A stretch of 64,000 nucleotides of DNA from JBARKJ01 sp963698885 (GTDB taxonomy: Bacteria; Nitrospirota; JACRHJ01): assembly GCA_963698885.1 (NCBI GenBank), contig CAVOSJ010000003.1:372001-436000 (forward strand), in the 5' to 3' direction. The position numbers and the translations under genes were made by a program. Below are positions 9,294 through 21,815 of this stretch, in pieces. The notes under the pieces were generated by a model. That model saw only the letters and a list, made by a program, of their open reading frames with translations. It was not told where the DNA came from and made no database searches. Numbering within the stretch: position 1 is the stretch's first letter; every line of letters begins with the position of its first letter.

Positions 9294-10207
9294 ATGAAAG
9301 CGAATTATTTGAATATCCCGGTTAAGGAATTACAGAACCGCGCCCAGTCGGCGCTCGCGCGCCTTGAAAAATGCGACCTATGCCCGAACGACTGCGGGGT
9401 GAACAGGTTGGAGGGCCAGCTTGGTTTCTGTAGTGCAGGGGCGACGGCTAAGGTGGCGTCTTACAACCTGCACTCAGGCGAGGAGCCTGCCATCTCCGGC
9501 GCTCGCGGGTCCGGGACGATATTTTTCAGCCATTGCACGATGAAGTGCGCATACTGCCAGAACTGGCCCATCAGCCACAAGGGAAACGGGATAGAGTACG
9601 ACGCGGCGGGCCTGGCGAATATCATGCTGGAACTTCAGCATCGCGGCGCGCATAACATAAACTTCGTGACCCCGACGCATTACATGCCGCGGATACTCGA
9701 AGCGCTGCCGATCGCTATCGAGGGCGGCTTCGACATCCCCATCGTCTATAACACGAGCGGATATGAGGTCCTCCCGGCGCTGAAACTCCTTGACGGCATC
9801 GTGGACATATACCTCCCGGACATGCGCTACGCCCGCGACGATTTCGCGAAGAAGTACTCGAAGGCGAAAAATGTACTGCGTCGTATAACCGCGCGGCGGT
9901 GAAAGAGATGTTCAGGCAGGTGGGGCTTTTAAAAACCGATGCGGACGGGATTGCCCAAAGAGGGCTTATTATCCGGCACCTCGTACTTCCTGAAGGGATA
10001 TCCGGTACGGAGGAGACCCTGAAATTTATAGCGGAAGAGCTGTCGCCGGAGGTCGCCGTCAGCCTGATGGACCAATACTTCCCGACTTACAGGGCGGTCG
10101 ATTTCCCGGAAATAAACAGGAAGATAACGGCGACGGAATACGAGGCCGCGCAGGACGCGATGGAGCGCCACGGCCTCTACGAGGGCTGGGTGCAGGAGCA
10201 CGTTTAA
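9294..10207 (+). CDS. Radical SAM protein, PflA-like (COG1313 type), frameshifted
   Basis: Radical SAM enzyme resembling pyruvate-formate-lyase activases. A zinc-ribbon-like CDLCPNDCGVNR segment lies at about 28-39, followed by the SAM-binding CTMKCAYCQNW (about 80-90) that holds the [4Fe-4S] cluster. The frame breaks near 9870-9882: the first part ends in an unrelated tail at 9902 and the conserved end (YNRAAVKEMFRQVG to EGWVQEHV) continues in another frame to 10207. Restoring one base gives 304 residues, normal for the family. It lies between carA and carB; no target glycyl-radical enzyme is nearby, so its substrate is unknown. Confidence 0.85.
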
Positions 10208-10231
10208 AGTTTTACGTATAAAGGAACCTTA

Positions 10232-13438
<3,207 letters not shown>

Positions 13439-13468
13439 GTACCTCGAAAGGAGATTCGTAAAAAGACA

Positions 13469-13948
13469 ATGGCTGAAAGAATACCTATGACAAAGAAGGG
13501 CTACGCGAAGCTCCAGGACGAACTGGAGCGCCTCCGCAAGGTGGAGCGGCCCAAGAATGTACGCGATATAGAAGAGGCGAGGGGACACGGCGACCTCTCC
13601 GAAAATGCGGAGTACCATGCGGCCAAGGAGCGTCAGGGTTTTATAGAAGGCCGGATGCAGGAGCTTCAGGGAAAGCTGGCGCACTCGCAGGTGATAGATA
13701 CAAGCAAGCTCACGAACGAGAAGGTGGTATTCGGCGCGACGGTCGTCCTGCTCGACCAGGAAACGGAAGAGGAAAAGCGGTATACGCTTGTCGGGACGGA
13801 CGAAGCCGATTTGAAGGAGGGGAAGATATCGATACTCTCCCCGGTCGGAAAAGCATTGATAAGCCACGCCGTCGGCGACATAGTCACGGTGCGCATTCCC
13901 GCCGGTACGGTGGACTATGAAGTACTGGAAATATTTTTCGAGGACTGA
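13469..13948 (+). CDS. greA: Transcription elongation factor GreA
   Basis: GreA enters the secondary channel of RNA polymerase and stimulates cleavage of backtracked transcripts. The 159-residue protein shows an N-terminal coiled coil with the acidic tip (ARGHGDLSENAEYHAAKE, about 36-53) and the C-terminal FKBP-like domain ending in the conserved SPVGKALI block. Its stop overlaps the pyrK ATG, so it is part of the pyr operon here. Confidence 0.96.
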   Translation: MAERIPMTKKGYAKLQDELERLRKVERPKNVRDIEEARGHGDLSENAEYHAAKERQGFIEGRMQELQGKLAHSQVIDTSKLTNEKVVFGATVVLLDQETEEEKRYTLVGTDEADLKEGKISILSPVGKALISHAVGDIVTVRIPAGTVDYEVLEIFFED

Positions 13949-14755
13949 TGATAGCGCAGATTAAAAGGAACGAGGAGCTTTTCTCCGGCTATTTCCTTGT
14001 CGATATCGAAGCGGAAGGCGTAGGCCGGGGAGCGATGCCCGGCCAGTTCTTCATGCTGAAAGTCGGTCCCTCCACGGACCCGCTGCTTAGGCGTCCGCTC
14101 AGCCTGCACAGGAAGCTTACGGACAATTCCGTGCGTTTCCTGTACAGGCAGGCCGGCAGGGGCACGTCGCTTTTGTCCCGGCTGATCGCGGGGGACGAAG
14201 TCGATGTGCTGGGGCCGCTGGGGAATGGGTTTTCCATACCGGACGGCGTCAGTCACGCGCTTATTGTAGGGGGCGGTATAGGCGTGGCCCCCCTGATGGG
14301 TCTTGGCGACTATATAGCCGACGAACGGAAGGATGTAAGCGCGATTGCGTTCATCGGCGGCAGGGGCAGGGAATACGTACTGGGGACGGAGCAGTTCAAG
14401 GAAAAGGGCATCGAAACATTTACGGCCACGGAAGACGGCAGCCTCCCGAAAAAAGGTTTCATTACCCAGGTGCTGGACGAATATATATTAGAGCATAAGG
14501 ATAAGGATACAGGCGGCTGGGCGATTTATTCATGCGGCCCGAAACCGATGCTGGTGAGTGTCGCAGCCCTGGCAAAGAGAGCACGGTATCAGGAACTATA
14601 CTTCGATGGAATCCAACATGGCCTGCGGGGTCGGCGCGTGCATGGGCTGTGTGATTAGCGTGCTGGACCGGGAGCACGGGAGCGTGATATACAAGAAGGT
14701 CTGCGACGACGGCCCGGTATTCGACGCGGACGATATAGTGTGGTCGGAAATATGA
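13948..14755 (+). CDS. pyrK: Dihydroorotate dehydrogenase electron-transfer subunit, frameshifted near the end
   Basis: FAD and [2Fe-2S] subunit that passes electrons from PyrD to NAD+. The ferredoxin-reductase-like fold shows the FAD motif RRPLSLH and the nucleotide-binding GGGIGVAPL. Near 14592 one extra G breaks the frame; correcting it joins the C-terminal cluster ligands CGVGACMGC and the later Cys in VCDDG, giving 268 residues. The uncorrected product would lose the Fe-S domain. The stop overlaps the pyrD ATG. Confidence 0.93.
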
Positions 14756-15666
14756 AGCCGTCGCTGGAAGTAAAGCTGGGGCCGCTCGTCCTGAAGAACC
14801 CGGTCATTACCGCGTCGGGGACTTTCGGATACGGCGAGGAGTACTCGAAATATATAGACCTGAATAAGCTGGGCGGGATAACAGTGAAGGGCCTGTCGCT
14901 TAAGCCTATCCAGGGGAACCCGCCGCCGAGGCTCTGCGAGACGCCCTCGGGGATGCTGAACGCTATCGGACTTCAGAACGTGGGCGTGGATGATTTTATC
15001 GAAAAGAAACTCCCGTTCCTCGCGCAGTACGATACTAAAGTAATCGCCAACATTTTCGGCAATACTATAGAGGAGTACGAGGCCGTCGCGGCGAGGCTTG
15101 ATAAAGCGACTGGCGTGCATGCGATTGAGGTGAACATATCCTGCCCGAATGTAAAAAAAGGCGGGATGGCTTTCGGCACGGACCTGGACAGCACGTACGA
15201 CGTTATAAAGGCGGTGCGAAACGCCACGTCACTGCCGGTAATAGCCAAGCTGTCGCCAAATGTAACGGACGTCGTGCCGTTTGCGGACAGGGCGGCGCAC
15301 GCGGGCGCGGACGCGCTCTCGCTGATAAACACGCTCCTTGGGATGGCCATAGACATAAAGAGCAGAAAACCGAAAATCGCAAACATCACCGGCGGGCTTT
15401 CCGGCCCGGCGATACGCCCGGTCGCGGTGCGGATCGTGTGGCAGGTTTACAGGGCCGTCGGTCTTCCCATTATCGGGATGGGCGGGATAATGAATGCCTC
15501 GGACGCCGTGGAATTCATGCTTGCCGGAGCGACGGCGGTAGCCGTGGGCACAGCTAATTTCGTAAACCCCACCGCTTCGGTAGAGGTAGTCGATGGGATA
15601 GAGAGGTACCTGATAGAAAATGGAATCGACCATGCGCCCCATATCGTGGGGAAAGTACTGGCTTAG
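14752..15666 (+). CDS. pyrD: Dihydroorotate dehydrogenase, class 1B catalytic subunit
   Basis: FMN enzyme oxidising dihydroorotate to orotate and partnered with PyrK. The 304-residue protein carries the active-site cysteine in NISCPNVKKGG, GTFGYGEEY near the N-terminus and IGMGGIMNASDAVEFMLAGA near the C-terminus. I chose ATG 14752 because it overlaps the pyrK TGA and matches the family N-terminus; an in-frame GTG at 14740 lies inside pyrK. With pyrK adjacent it is the soluble NAD-linked form. Confidence 0.96.
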   Translation: MKPSLEVKLGPLVLKNPVITASGTFGYGEEYSKYIDLNKLGGITVKGLSLKPIQGNPPPRLCETPSGMLNAIGLQNVGVDDFIEKKLPFLAQYDTKVIANIFGNTIEEYEAVAARLDKATGVHAIEVNISCPNVKKGGMAFGTDLDSTYDVIKAVRNATSLPVIAKLSPNVTDVVPFADRAAHAGADALSLINTLLGMAIDIKSRKPKIANITGGLSGPAIRPVAVRIVWQVYRAVGLPIIGMGGIMNASDAVEFMLAGATAVAVGTANFVNPTASVEVVDGIERYLIENGIDHAPHIVGKVLA

Positions 15667-17032
15667 CCTTGCCGTCGTTGCCCTGTCTTTCATTGCGCCC
15701 GCATACGGCCATGCGGCGGCTGGTCCCGACCTCACCATATTCTTTTCCAGCGATACGCGGGGGATGATAAGGCGGTGCGGATGCACGGACGGTCAGTTGG
15801 GCGGCCTCTCCTCCAGGGCGAGCTATATAAAATCGCACAGCAATGACAGGACGCTCGTACTTGACGCGGGCGACACGCTTTTCGACGGCCTCGATGACCC
15901 CAGGGACCGGAAAGAGTTTTACGACTTAAAGGCCACACTGCTAATGACGGCGCTCAGGCAGTCTGAATACGACGCGTTATTGCCCGGAGAGTACGACCTT
16001 GAGTTCGGCCTGGAGTTCCTGAGGAAAAAGGCTTCGGAAACCGGTAATAAAATAATCTGCGCAAACCTCGAAACAACCGGCACAGGCCAACCGGGCGCGG
16101 CTTTCGCAAGCTCTTTGATTAAAAAGGTCGGAGCGGTAAGGGTCGGGATAACCGGCGTCATGGACGATAAATTCCCTTATGCCTCGTTCCCGTCCATCTT
16201 CAAAAATATTCGCGTGAAAGACCCTCTTGCGTCCGCGAAGGGGCAGGTCGAAGTTTTAAGAAAAAATACGGACGTGGTGGTGTGCCTCGCGCACCTGAGC
16301 GTCTCCGACCCGGAAAAATTCGTAAAAGAATCCGGTGCGGACGTCGTAATACTGGGGCACGGCGGCGACGGCCTGAATGAGCCTGCAAAATACGGGAATA
16401 CCCTGGTCGTGAAAGGTTTCTACAGAGGGAAGCAGATCGGCAGATTGGACCTGTGGCTAAACAAGCGGGATGGAAGTAAAATAAAAGACTATAAATATGA
16501 AGCGGTGAGTCTCGGCGAAGACGTCCCGCCGGACCCGGCGGTCGAGAAGCTGATAGCGGATTACAAACAGGAACTGAAAAAGAAAAGGTTCGTTTTCACG
16601 GACAGGACCGGGTTAAAAGGAAATTTCGCGGGGCCGGACAAATGCAAGAAATGCCATGCCAGGTCTTTCGTCAACTGGTCTTCAACCGGCCATGCAAAGG
16701 CCTTTGCCGCGCTTGAGAAGACGGGCGACCAGTACGACCCGGAGTGCCTGCCCTGCCACGTTACCGGATATGCTCTACCGACCGGCTACAGCGGAAAGGA
16801 TGATTTAAGGAACGTAACCTGCGAGGATTGCCATGGGGCCGCCGGAGTCCATTGCAAGACCATGAGGCCGGGGGATATGAAGCAAGCGGCCGTTCCCCGG
16901 AAAGGTAATATTTTCCGCCGGGTCAAAGAAAAAGTCTGCACAGGCTGCCACGACGACTACAACAGCCCGGAGTTCGATTTCAAAAAATTCAAGGAAATGG
17001 GCGGAGCCCACAGAGGCAGCATTGGACCTTAA
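15620..17032 (+). CDS. Exported 5'-nucleotidase-like metallophosphatase fused to a tetraheme cytochrome c
   Basis: The 470-residue protein has a signal peptide (about 12-35), an UshA/calcineurin-like phosphatase domain (FFSSDTRGMIRRCGC, LDAGDTLFDG, LPGEYDLEFG, ILGHGGDG) and a C-terminal cytochrome domain with four CxxCH heme sites (CKKCH, CLPCH, CEDCH, CTGCH, between about residues 340 and 450), resembling the cytochrome c554 family. It should be periplasmic. Starts at 15620 or 15635 both overlap pyrD. Such fusions are known in sulfur-, metal- and nitrogen-cycling bacteria, but their substrate is unclear. A redox role is likely from the hemes; phosphatase activity is untested. Confidence 0.85.
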   Translation: MESTMRPISWGKYWLSLAVVALSFIAPAYGHAAAGPDLTIFFSSDTRGMIRRCGCTDGQLGGLSSRASYIKSHSNDRTLVLDAGDTLFDGLDDPRDRKEFYDLKATLLMTALRQSEYDALLPGEYDLEFGLEFLRKKASETGNKIICANLETTGTGQPGAAFASSLIKKVGAVRVGITGVMDDKFPYASFPSIFKNIRVKDPLASAKGQVEVLRKNTDVVVCLAHLSVSDPEKFVKESGADVVILGHGGDGLNEPAKYGNTLVVKGFYRGKQIGRLDLWLNKRDGSKIKDYKYEAVSLGEDVPPDPAVEKLIADYKQELKKKRFVFTDRTGLKGNFAGPDKCKKCHARSFVNWSSTGHAKAFAALEKTGDQYDPECLPCHVTGYALPTGYSGKDDLRNVTCEDCHGAAGVHCKTMRPGDMKQAAVPRKGNIFRRVKEKVCTGCHDDYNSPEFDFKKFKEMGGAHRGSIGP

Positions 17033-17822
17033 AAAAAACATCATAACGCTTACGACGGATTTCGGGACAAGGGATTACTTCTCAGGTGCGATGAAAGGGG
17101 TTATACTTGGCATAAACCCCGAAGCGCGCATCGTCGACATCTCGCACGAGGTAGCTTCACACGATATCTGGGGTGCGGCCTATTTATTGGGAGCGGCTTA
17201 CGAATATTTTCCGCAGTACACGATCCACGTGGTGGTGGTAGACCCTGGCGTGGGAAGCCAGAGGAGGCCGGTGCTCGCGGTGACGGACAAGCATTATTTT
17301 ATCGCTCCGGACAACGGTGTGCTTTCTTTCATATATGCCGACCCCGGCTTCTCAAAAGTGATACACCTGACCGCGGACCACTACTTCCGCGAGGGGCAGG
17401 GCAGCACCTTTAACGCGAGGGACGTATTCGCGCCAGCGGCGGCATGGCTGTCCAAGGGAATCGAAGCGGATAATTTCGGCGAAGAAATTACGGATTATGT
17501 GCGGTTTAATATCCCCTGCTCACGGAAAGAAAGTAACGAAGTGGCAGGCGAGATCGTCTATATTGATAAGTTCGGCAACGCCATTACAAACATAAAGTCC
17601 ACGGACGTCGAGCCGTTTTCCGCGGAAGGCGGGGGATACAGTATCGAGACGGGCCAGTTGAAGCTGAATGCGGTTTCGCCTTTTTATTCGGCGCTAAAAA
17701 AAGGGGAGCCGGGGGCTGTAATCAACGGCGGGGGCTTCTTAGAGATATTCATCTGTCAGGGCGATGCCAGGAAGAGTTACGGGTTCAAAAGAGGCGACAA
17801 GGTTTATGTCAAGAAGGCATAA
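17022..17822 (+). CDS. S-adenosyl-L-methionine hydrolase (DUF62/SAM hydroxide adenosyltransferase)
   Basis: Family enzymes use water or hydroxide to cleave SAM to adenosine and methionine. The 266-residue protein begins with the family hallmark LTTDFGTRDYFSGAMKG, has VVVDPGVGS near residue 70 and APDNGVLS near 92, and in the second domain YIDKFGNAITNI. The start is TTG at 17022, overlapping the end of the cytochrome gene. A halogenase-type relative is possible, but hydrolase is the usual activity of plain bacterial members. Confidence 0.85.
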   Translation: MDLKKNIITLTTDFGTRDYFSGAMKGVILGINPEARIVDISHEVASHDIWGAAYLLGAAYEYFPQYTIHVVVVDPGVGSQRRPVLAVTDKHYFIAPDNGVLSFIYADPGFSKVIHLTADHYFREGQGSTFNARDVFAPAAAWLSKGIEADNFGEEITDYVRFNIPCSRKESNEVAGEIVYIDKFGNAITNIKSTDVEPFSAEGGGYSIETGQLKLNAVSPFYSALKKGEPGAVINGGGFLEIFICQGDARKSYGFKRGDKVYVKKA

Positions 17823-17846
17823 CTAAATCATTTCCGGGGGAGAGCG

Positions 17847-18212
17847 ATGTCCAAAAAAATCCTTGTTGTCGATGACGAGATGCATATCCTGAGGATCGTC
17901 AAGTATAAGCTGGAGTCCGCCGGATATGACGTGCTTACCGCGCTAAACGGGACCGAGGCGCTTAAGCTCGCGCGCGAGGAGAGACCGGCCCTGATATTCC
18001 TGGACATCATGATGCCCGGCATGAACGGTTACGAGGTATGCTCTCAGCTCAAAAACGACCCGGATACCAAGGATATAATCATCATCATGCTGACGGCTAA
18101 AGGGCAGGAGTCCGACAAGATAAAGGGCCTGGAGGTCGGAGTGGACGAATATATAACCAAGCCTTTCTCGCCCCAGGACCTCCTGGACAGGACGAAAGAC
18201 CTTTTAGGTTAG
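17847..18212 (+). CDS. Single-domain response regulator (CheY-like)
   Basis: The 121-residue protein is only a receiver domain: acidic pocket VVDDE (about 7-11), phospho-acceptor Asp53 in FLDIMMPG, the switch residue in MLTAKG and the conserved lysine in ITKPFS (about 105). There is no output domain, so it would act by protein contact. No histidine kinase is adjacent and the partner is unknown. AGGGGGAGAG-type spacing before the ATG gives a good ribosome binding site. Its stop touches the miaB start. Confidence 0.93.
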   Translation: MSKKILVVDDEMHILRIVKYKLESAGYDVLTALNGTEALKLAREERPALIFLDIMMPGMNGYEVCSQLKNDPDTKDIIIIMLTAKGQESDKIKGLEVGVDEYITKPFSPQDLLDRTKDLLG

Positions 18213-19538
18213 TGGGCGGGATGAAAAGTTTTAAAATCCTGACCTTCGGCTGCCAGATGAACGAGCACGACTCCGAGAAGATGGCCGGTCTCCTGAAGGC
18301 TGAAGGCTACCATGAATCAGATCGGTTGGAAGACGCCGGCCTGATCCTGATAAATACATGCAGCATCCGCGAAAAGGCGGAGCAGAAATTCTACAGTGAA
18401 ATTGGAAAGCTCCGAAAGCTCAAAGAAATAAATCCTTCTCTGAAGATAGCCGTATCCGGCTGCATAGCCCAGCAGGAGGGAAAATCCATCCTGAAGCGCG
18501 CGCCCTATGTGGACGTCATCCTGGGGAACCAGAACATCGAAAAGCTGCCGTCCCTGATTAACGAAGCCTCCCGCAGGTCGCCCGCCAGCACCGACTTCAC
18601 CGATGGCTACGAACATATTACCATCCCCGGCGCGCGGGATGGCGCCGTAACTTCTTTCGTTAATGTCATGTACGGCTGCGACAACTTCTGCAGTTATTGC
18701 GTGGTGCCGTTCGTTCGGGGCCGCGAGAAGAGCAGGAGGCCGGAAGACATTATCCTGGAAATAGAAGCCCTCGTGCAATCCGGATGCAGGGAAGTTACAT
18801 TACTCGGCCAGAATGTTAATTCGTACGGGAAAAAAACAGGGGGGACGGGCGGAGTTCTGCGACTTTTCCGCCCTTCTCGAAATGATAAATAATATAGAAG
18901 GTCTTGAGAGGATAAGGTTCGTCACCTCGCACCCCAAGGACCTGTCACACTCTCTTGTGGATGCCATGGCGAAGCTTCCGAAAGTCTGCAACGCGATACA
19001 TCTGCCGCTCCAGTCCGCATCCGACAGCGTGCTCGCCCGGATGAACCGGAAATATGATTTTGCCGGTTATATGGAAAAGCTGAACAGGCTTAAAAATGCC
19101 GTGCCCGATTTAGCCGTGTCAACGGACGTCATCGTCGGGTTCCCCGGGGAGACGGAGGATGACTTCCAGGCAACGGTACGGGCGCTGTTGGATGTTCGCT
19201 ACGACAGCATATTTGCCTTTAAATATTCGAGAAGGCCCAATACCGCCGCGCTGAAGCTGCCGGGCCATCTGCCTGAAGGCGTGAAGTCCTCGCGGCTGGA
19301 CGTGGTGCTGGAGCTACAGAACCGCATAATGCAGGAAAAAATATATGCGCGGGTAGGGCTTATCGAGGAGGTATTGGTCGAAGGCCCGGATAAGTCCGGC
19401 GAACCGGACAGGCTTTCCGGCAAGAGCAGGCAAGGGAAAATCGTTAATTTTCAGGGTCCTCGGTTGCTCGTCGGAAAGCTCGTGCGCGTTAAAATTACCG
19501 AGGGGAAGAAGCATTCGTTAATCAGGGAAATAATTTAA
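18212..19538 (+). CDS. miaB: tRNA-2-methylthio-N6-dimethylallyladenosine synthase, frameshifted
   Basis: Radical SAM methylthiotransferase that converts i6A37 to ms2i6A37 in tRNAs reading UNN codons. The N-terminal cluster cysteines lie in TFGCQMNEHDSE, INTCSIRE and VSGCIAQQ; the radical SAM cluster lies in GCDNFCSYCVVP. The frame breaks in a run of seven A (18830-18836); removing one A restores SYGKKQGGRAEF and gives about 441 residues. The C-terminal TRAM domain is in the second part. GTG 18212 overlaps the preceding stop; ATG 18221 is also possible. Confidence 0.94.
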
Positions 19539-19543
19539 TATTT

Positions 19544-20800
19544 ATGAAATTTCACATAAAATCACTCGGCTGCAAGATAAACCAGTTCGACGCGGCGGCG
19601 CTTGGCGAGACCCTTTCAGCCAAGGGCGGGGAGGCTGTCGCGCTGGCGGCGGATGCGGACGTACAGGTAATTTTCACCTGCACCGTGACCGGCAAGAGCG
19701 ACTATCAGTGCCGGCAGGAAATACGCCGTGCGGTAAAGGCAAAGGGATATGGAGCGGTAGTGCTGGTCACCGGATGTTATGCCCAGACCGCGCCGGAGGT
19801 CATTAAGAAGATAGACGGCGTGGACGCGGTCATAGGGAACGAAAAACAGGAGAGCATTCCGGATATAATTGGCGGCAGGTTCGGCTTTTCCTCGGAAAAA
19901 GCGGGTATTTTCGGAGCGCAGGCCATCGGCGGCAGGACGAGGGCATTCCTTAAGGCGCAGGAAGGATGCGACTCCTTCTGCTCGTATTGCATAGTCCCGT
20001 ACGCGCGCGGCCGCTCCCGGAGCGCAAAACTCGATGATGTTCTGGCGAAGGCGGACGGGTTGATAGCAAACGGATATCATGAGATCGTGCTCACCGGAGT
20101 GCACCTTGGGGCATACGGAAAAGATATCGGGGATTTACGGCTCTCGCTCCTGGTATCCTCACTGCTGGACAGGCCGGGGCTTGGAAGGCTGCGCCTTAGC
20201 TCAATAGAGCCGATGGAGATAGACGGGCCTCTGCTTGAGCTTATGGGATCTAAAAAATTTTGCCGGCATCTTCATGTGCCGCTTCAACATGCAAACGACA
20301 ATGTTCTGGCTTCCATGGGCAGGGGATATACATGGGACGATTATTTAAAGACCATAAAAAGGATTGAAAAGGCCGCGCCCGGCGCCTGTATCGGGGCGGA
20401 CGTTATTGTCGGGTACCCCGAGGAAGATGCCGACGCCTTCGAAGAGACGCTGAGACGGGTCGAAGACTCGCCCATAAATTATCTCCACGTATTCAGCTAC
20501 TCCCCAAGGAGCCGTACGAAGGCGTACGGGATGGGGGATACCGTAAAGGGAGACGTGAAACGGGAGAGGAGCGAAAGGCTCCGCGAACTGGGAAAGAAAA
20601 AAAACCTGGAGTTTCGGCGCTCCCTTGTCGGAAGGGTAATGGAAGTCGTCGTAGAGGAAAAAAATGGGACTTATTCCGGCCTGACGGACAACTATGTCCG
20701 GGTCGGCTTCGATGGCGAAAACATACCTTCCGGAAGGCCCGTTAAGGTTAAAATAACGGGAACTAATGAGAATTCAACTAGGGGACAGATTGATGGCTAA
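19544..20800 (+). CDS. mtaB: tRNA N6-threonylcarbamoyladenosine-37 methylthiotransferase
   Basis: Radical SAM methylthiotransferase that converts t6A37 to ms2t6A37. The 418-residue protein has N-terminal cluster cysteines in SLGCKINQFDA, FTCTVTGKSDYQC and VTGCYAQTAP, the radical SAM motif GCDSFCSYCIVPYARG and a C-terminal TRAM domain. The CKINQ motif and TGKSDYQ distinguish MtaB from MiaB. It follows miaB by five bases, giving two paralogous methylthiotransferases in one transcription unit. Confidence 0.93.
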   Translation: MKFHIKSLGCKINQFDAAALGETLSAKGGEAVALAADADVQVIFTCTVTGKSDYQCRQEIRRAVKAKGYGAVVLVTGCYAQTAPEVIKKIDGVDAVIGNEKQESIPDIIGGRFGFSSEKAGIFGAQAIGGRTRAFLKAQEGCDSFCSYCIVPYARGRSRSAKLDDVLAKADGLIANGYHEIVLTGVHLGAYGKDIGDLRLSLLVSSLLDRPGLGRLRLSSIEPMEIDGPLLELMGSKKFCRHLHVPLQHANDNVLASMGRGYTWDDYLKTIKRIEKAAPGACIGADVIVGYPEEDADAFEETLRRVEDSPINYLHVFSYSPRSRTKAYGMGDTVKGDVKRERSERLRELGKKKNLEFRRSLVGRVMEVVVEEKNGTYSGLTDNYVRVGFDGENIPSGRPVKVKITGTNENSTRGQIDG

Positions 20801-21788
20801 AGCGTTTTCCCTTTTTTCGGGCGGCCTGGACAGCATGCTGGCGGCAAGGGCGATAATGGAACAGGGCGTGGAAGTGACCGCGCTCCATTTCATTACCCCC
20901 TTCTTCGGGTACGACAGCAAGGGCAGGGAGGCTTGGGCTGCCGAAAATTTCAAAAAGAAATATGAAATCGACGTGCGCATTCTGGATGTATCACAGGAAT
21001 ATATCGAGATGGTCCGGAAGCCGGTTTACGGCTACGGCAAGAATTTCAACCCCTGCCTCGACTGCAAGATATTTATGATGAGGAAGGCGAAGGAGATAAT
21101 GCTGGCGGAGGGCGCTGATTTTTTAATATCCGGCGAGGTACTAGGCCAGAGGCCGATGTCTCAGAGAAGGGACGCCATGAGCATAGTGGAGCGGGATTCA
21201 GGACTAAAGGGCTACCTCTTGCGGCCGTTATGCGCGAAGCTGCTGCCGCCGACAATCCCGGAGCAGAAGGGACATGTGGACAGAGAAAAATTGTACGGTT
21301 TCTCCGGCCGCTCCCGCAGGCCCCAGATGGAGCTGGCGGAAAGGTTCGGGATACAGGATTATGCGTCACCCGCCGGAGGGTGCGTCCTGACGGACCCAAT
21401 TCTCTCCAAAAGGGTGCGGGAACTCCTTTTGAAAGAGGGTGAGGTCAGCGCGCGGGACGTCCAGATCCTGTCGGTGGGAAGGCTTTTTAAGTTCCCATCC
21501 GGAACCCTGAGGGTGGGTCGAAACGAGAGAGATAACGATAAACTCGCAGCCCTCGCGAGGGAGGGAGACGTTATAATAAGTACAAGGGATTTCCCTGGGC
21601 CGGTTTCGCTTTTCAGAGGAAAACCGACTAAAGACGACCTTGAACTGGCCGCAAGGATTACGGCAAGGTATTCGGACGCCAAGGGCATCGATTCCGTCGC
21701 GGTAAGTTTTACATCCGGTATGGATGAAACGGTTCTCTGGGTGAGCCCTGCACCTGGCGAACTGGTCGAGGAACTGAAATCCAACTGA
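20793..21788 (+). CDS. PP-loop ATPase of the tRNA-thiolation type (MnmA/ThiI-like)
   Basis: The 331-residue protein begins with the PP-loop SGGLDS (about 9-14) that binds ATP for adenylation. A second conserved region NFNPCLDCKIFMM (about 88-100) and GGCVLTDP (about 205) carry cysteines placed like those of tRNA thiouridine synthases. A longer C-terminal part is not recognised in detail. The ATG at 20793, with GGGGA upstream, is preferred; it overlaps the mtaB stop by eight bases. Together with miaB and mtaB it forms a tRNA sulfur-modification group. The exact nucleoside it modifies is not determined by sequence. Confidence 0.75.
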   Translation: MAKAFSLFSGGLDSMLAARAIMEQGVEVTALHFITPFFGYDSKGREAWAAENFKKKYEIDVRILDVSQEYIEMVRKPVYGYGKNFNPCLDCKIFMMRKAKEIMLAEGADFLISGEVLGQRPMSQRRDAMSIVERDSGLKGYLLRPLCAKLLPPTIPEQKGHVDREKLYGFSGRSRRPQMELAERFGIQDYASPAGGCVLTDPILSKRVRELLLKEGEVSARDVQILSVGRLFKFPSGTLRVGRNERDNDKLAALAREGDVIISTRDFPGPVSLFRGKPTKDDLELAARITARYSDAKGIDSVAVSFTSGMDETVLWVSPAPGELVEELKSN

Positions 21789-21815
21789 AAAAAATCAAGG
21801 GGAGGCAAAGCTGAG

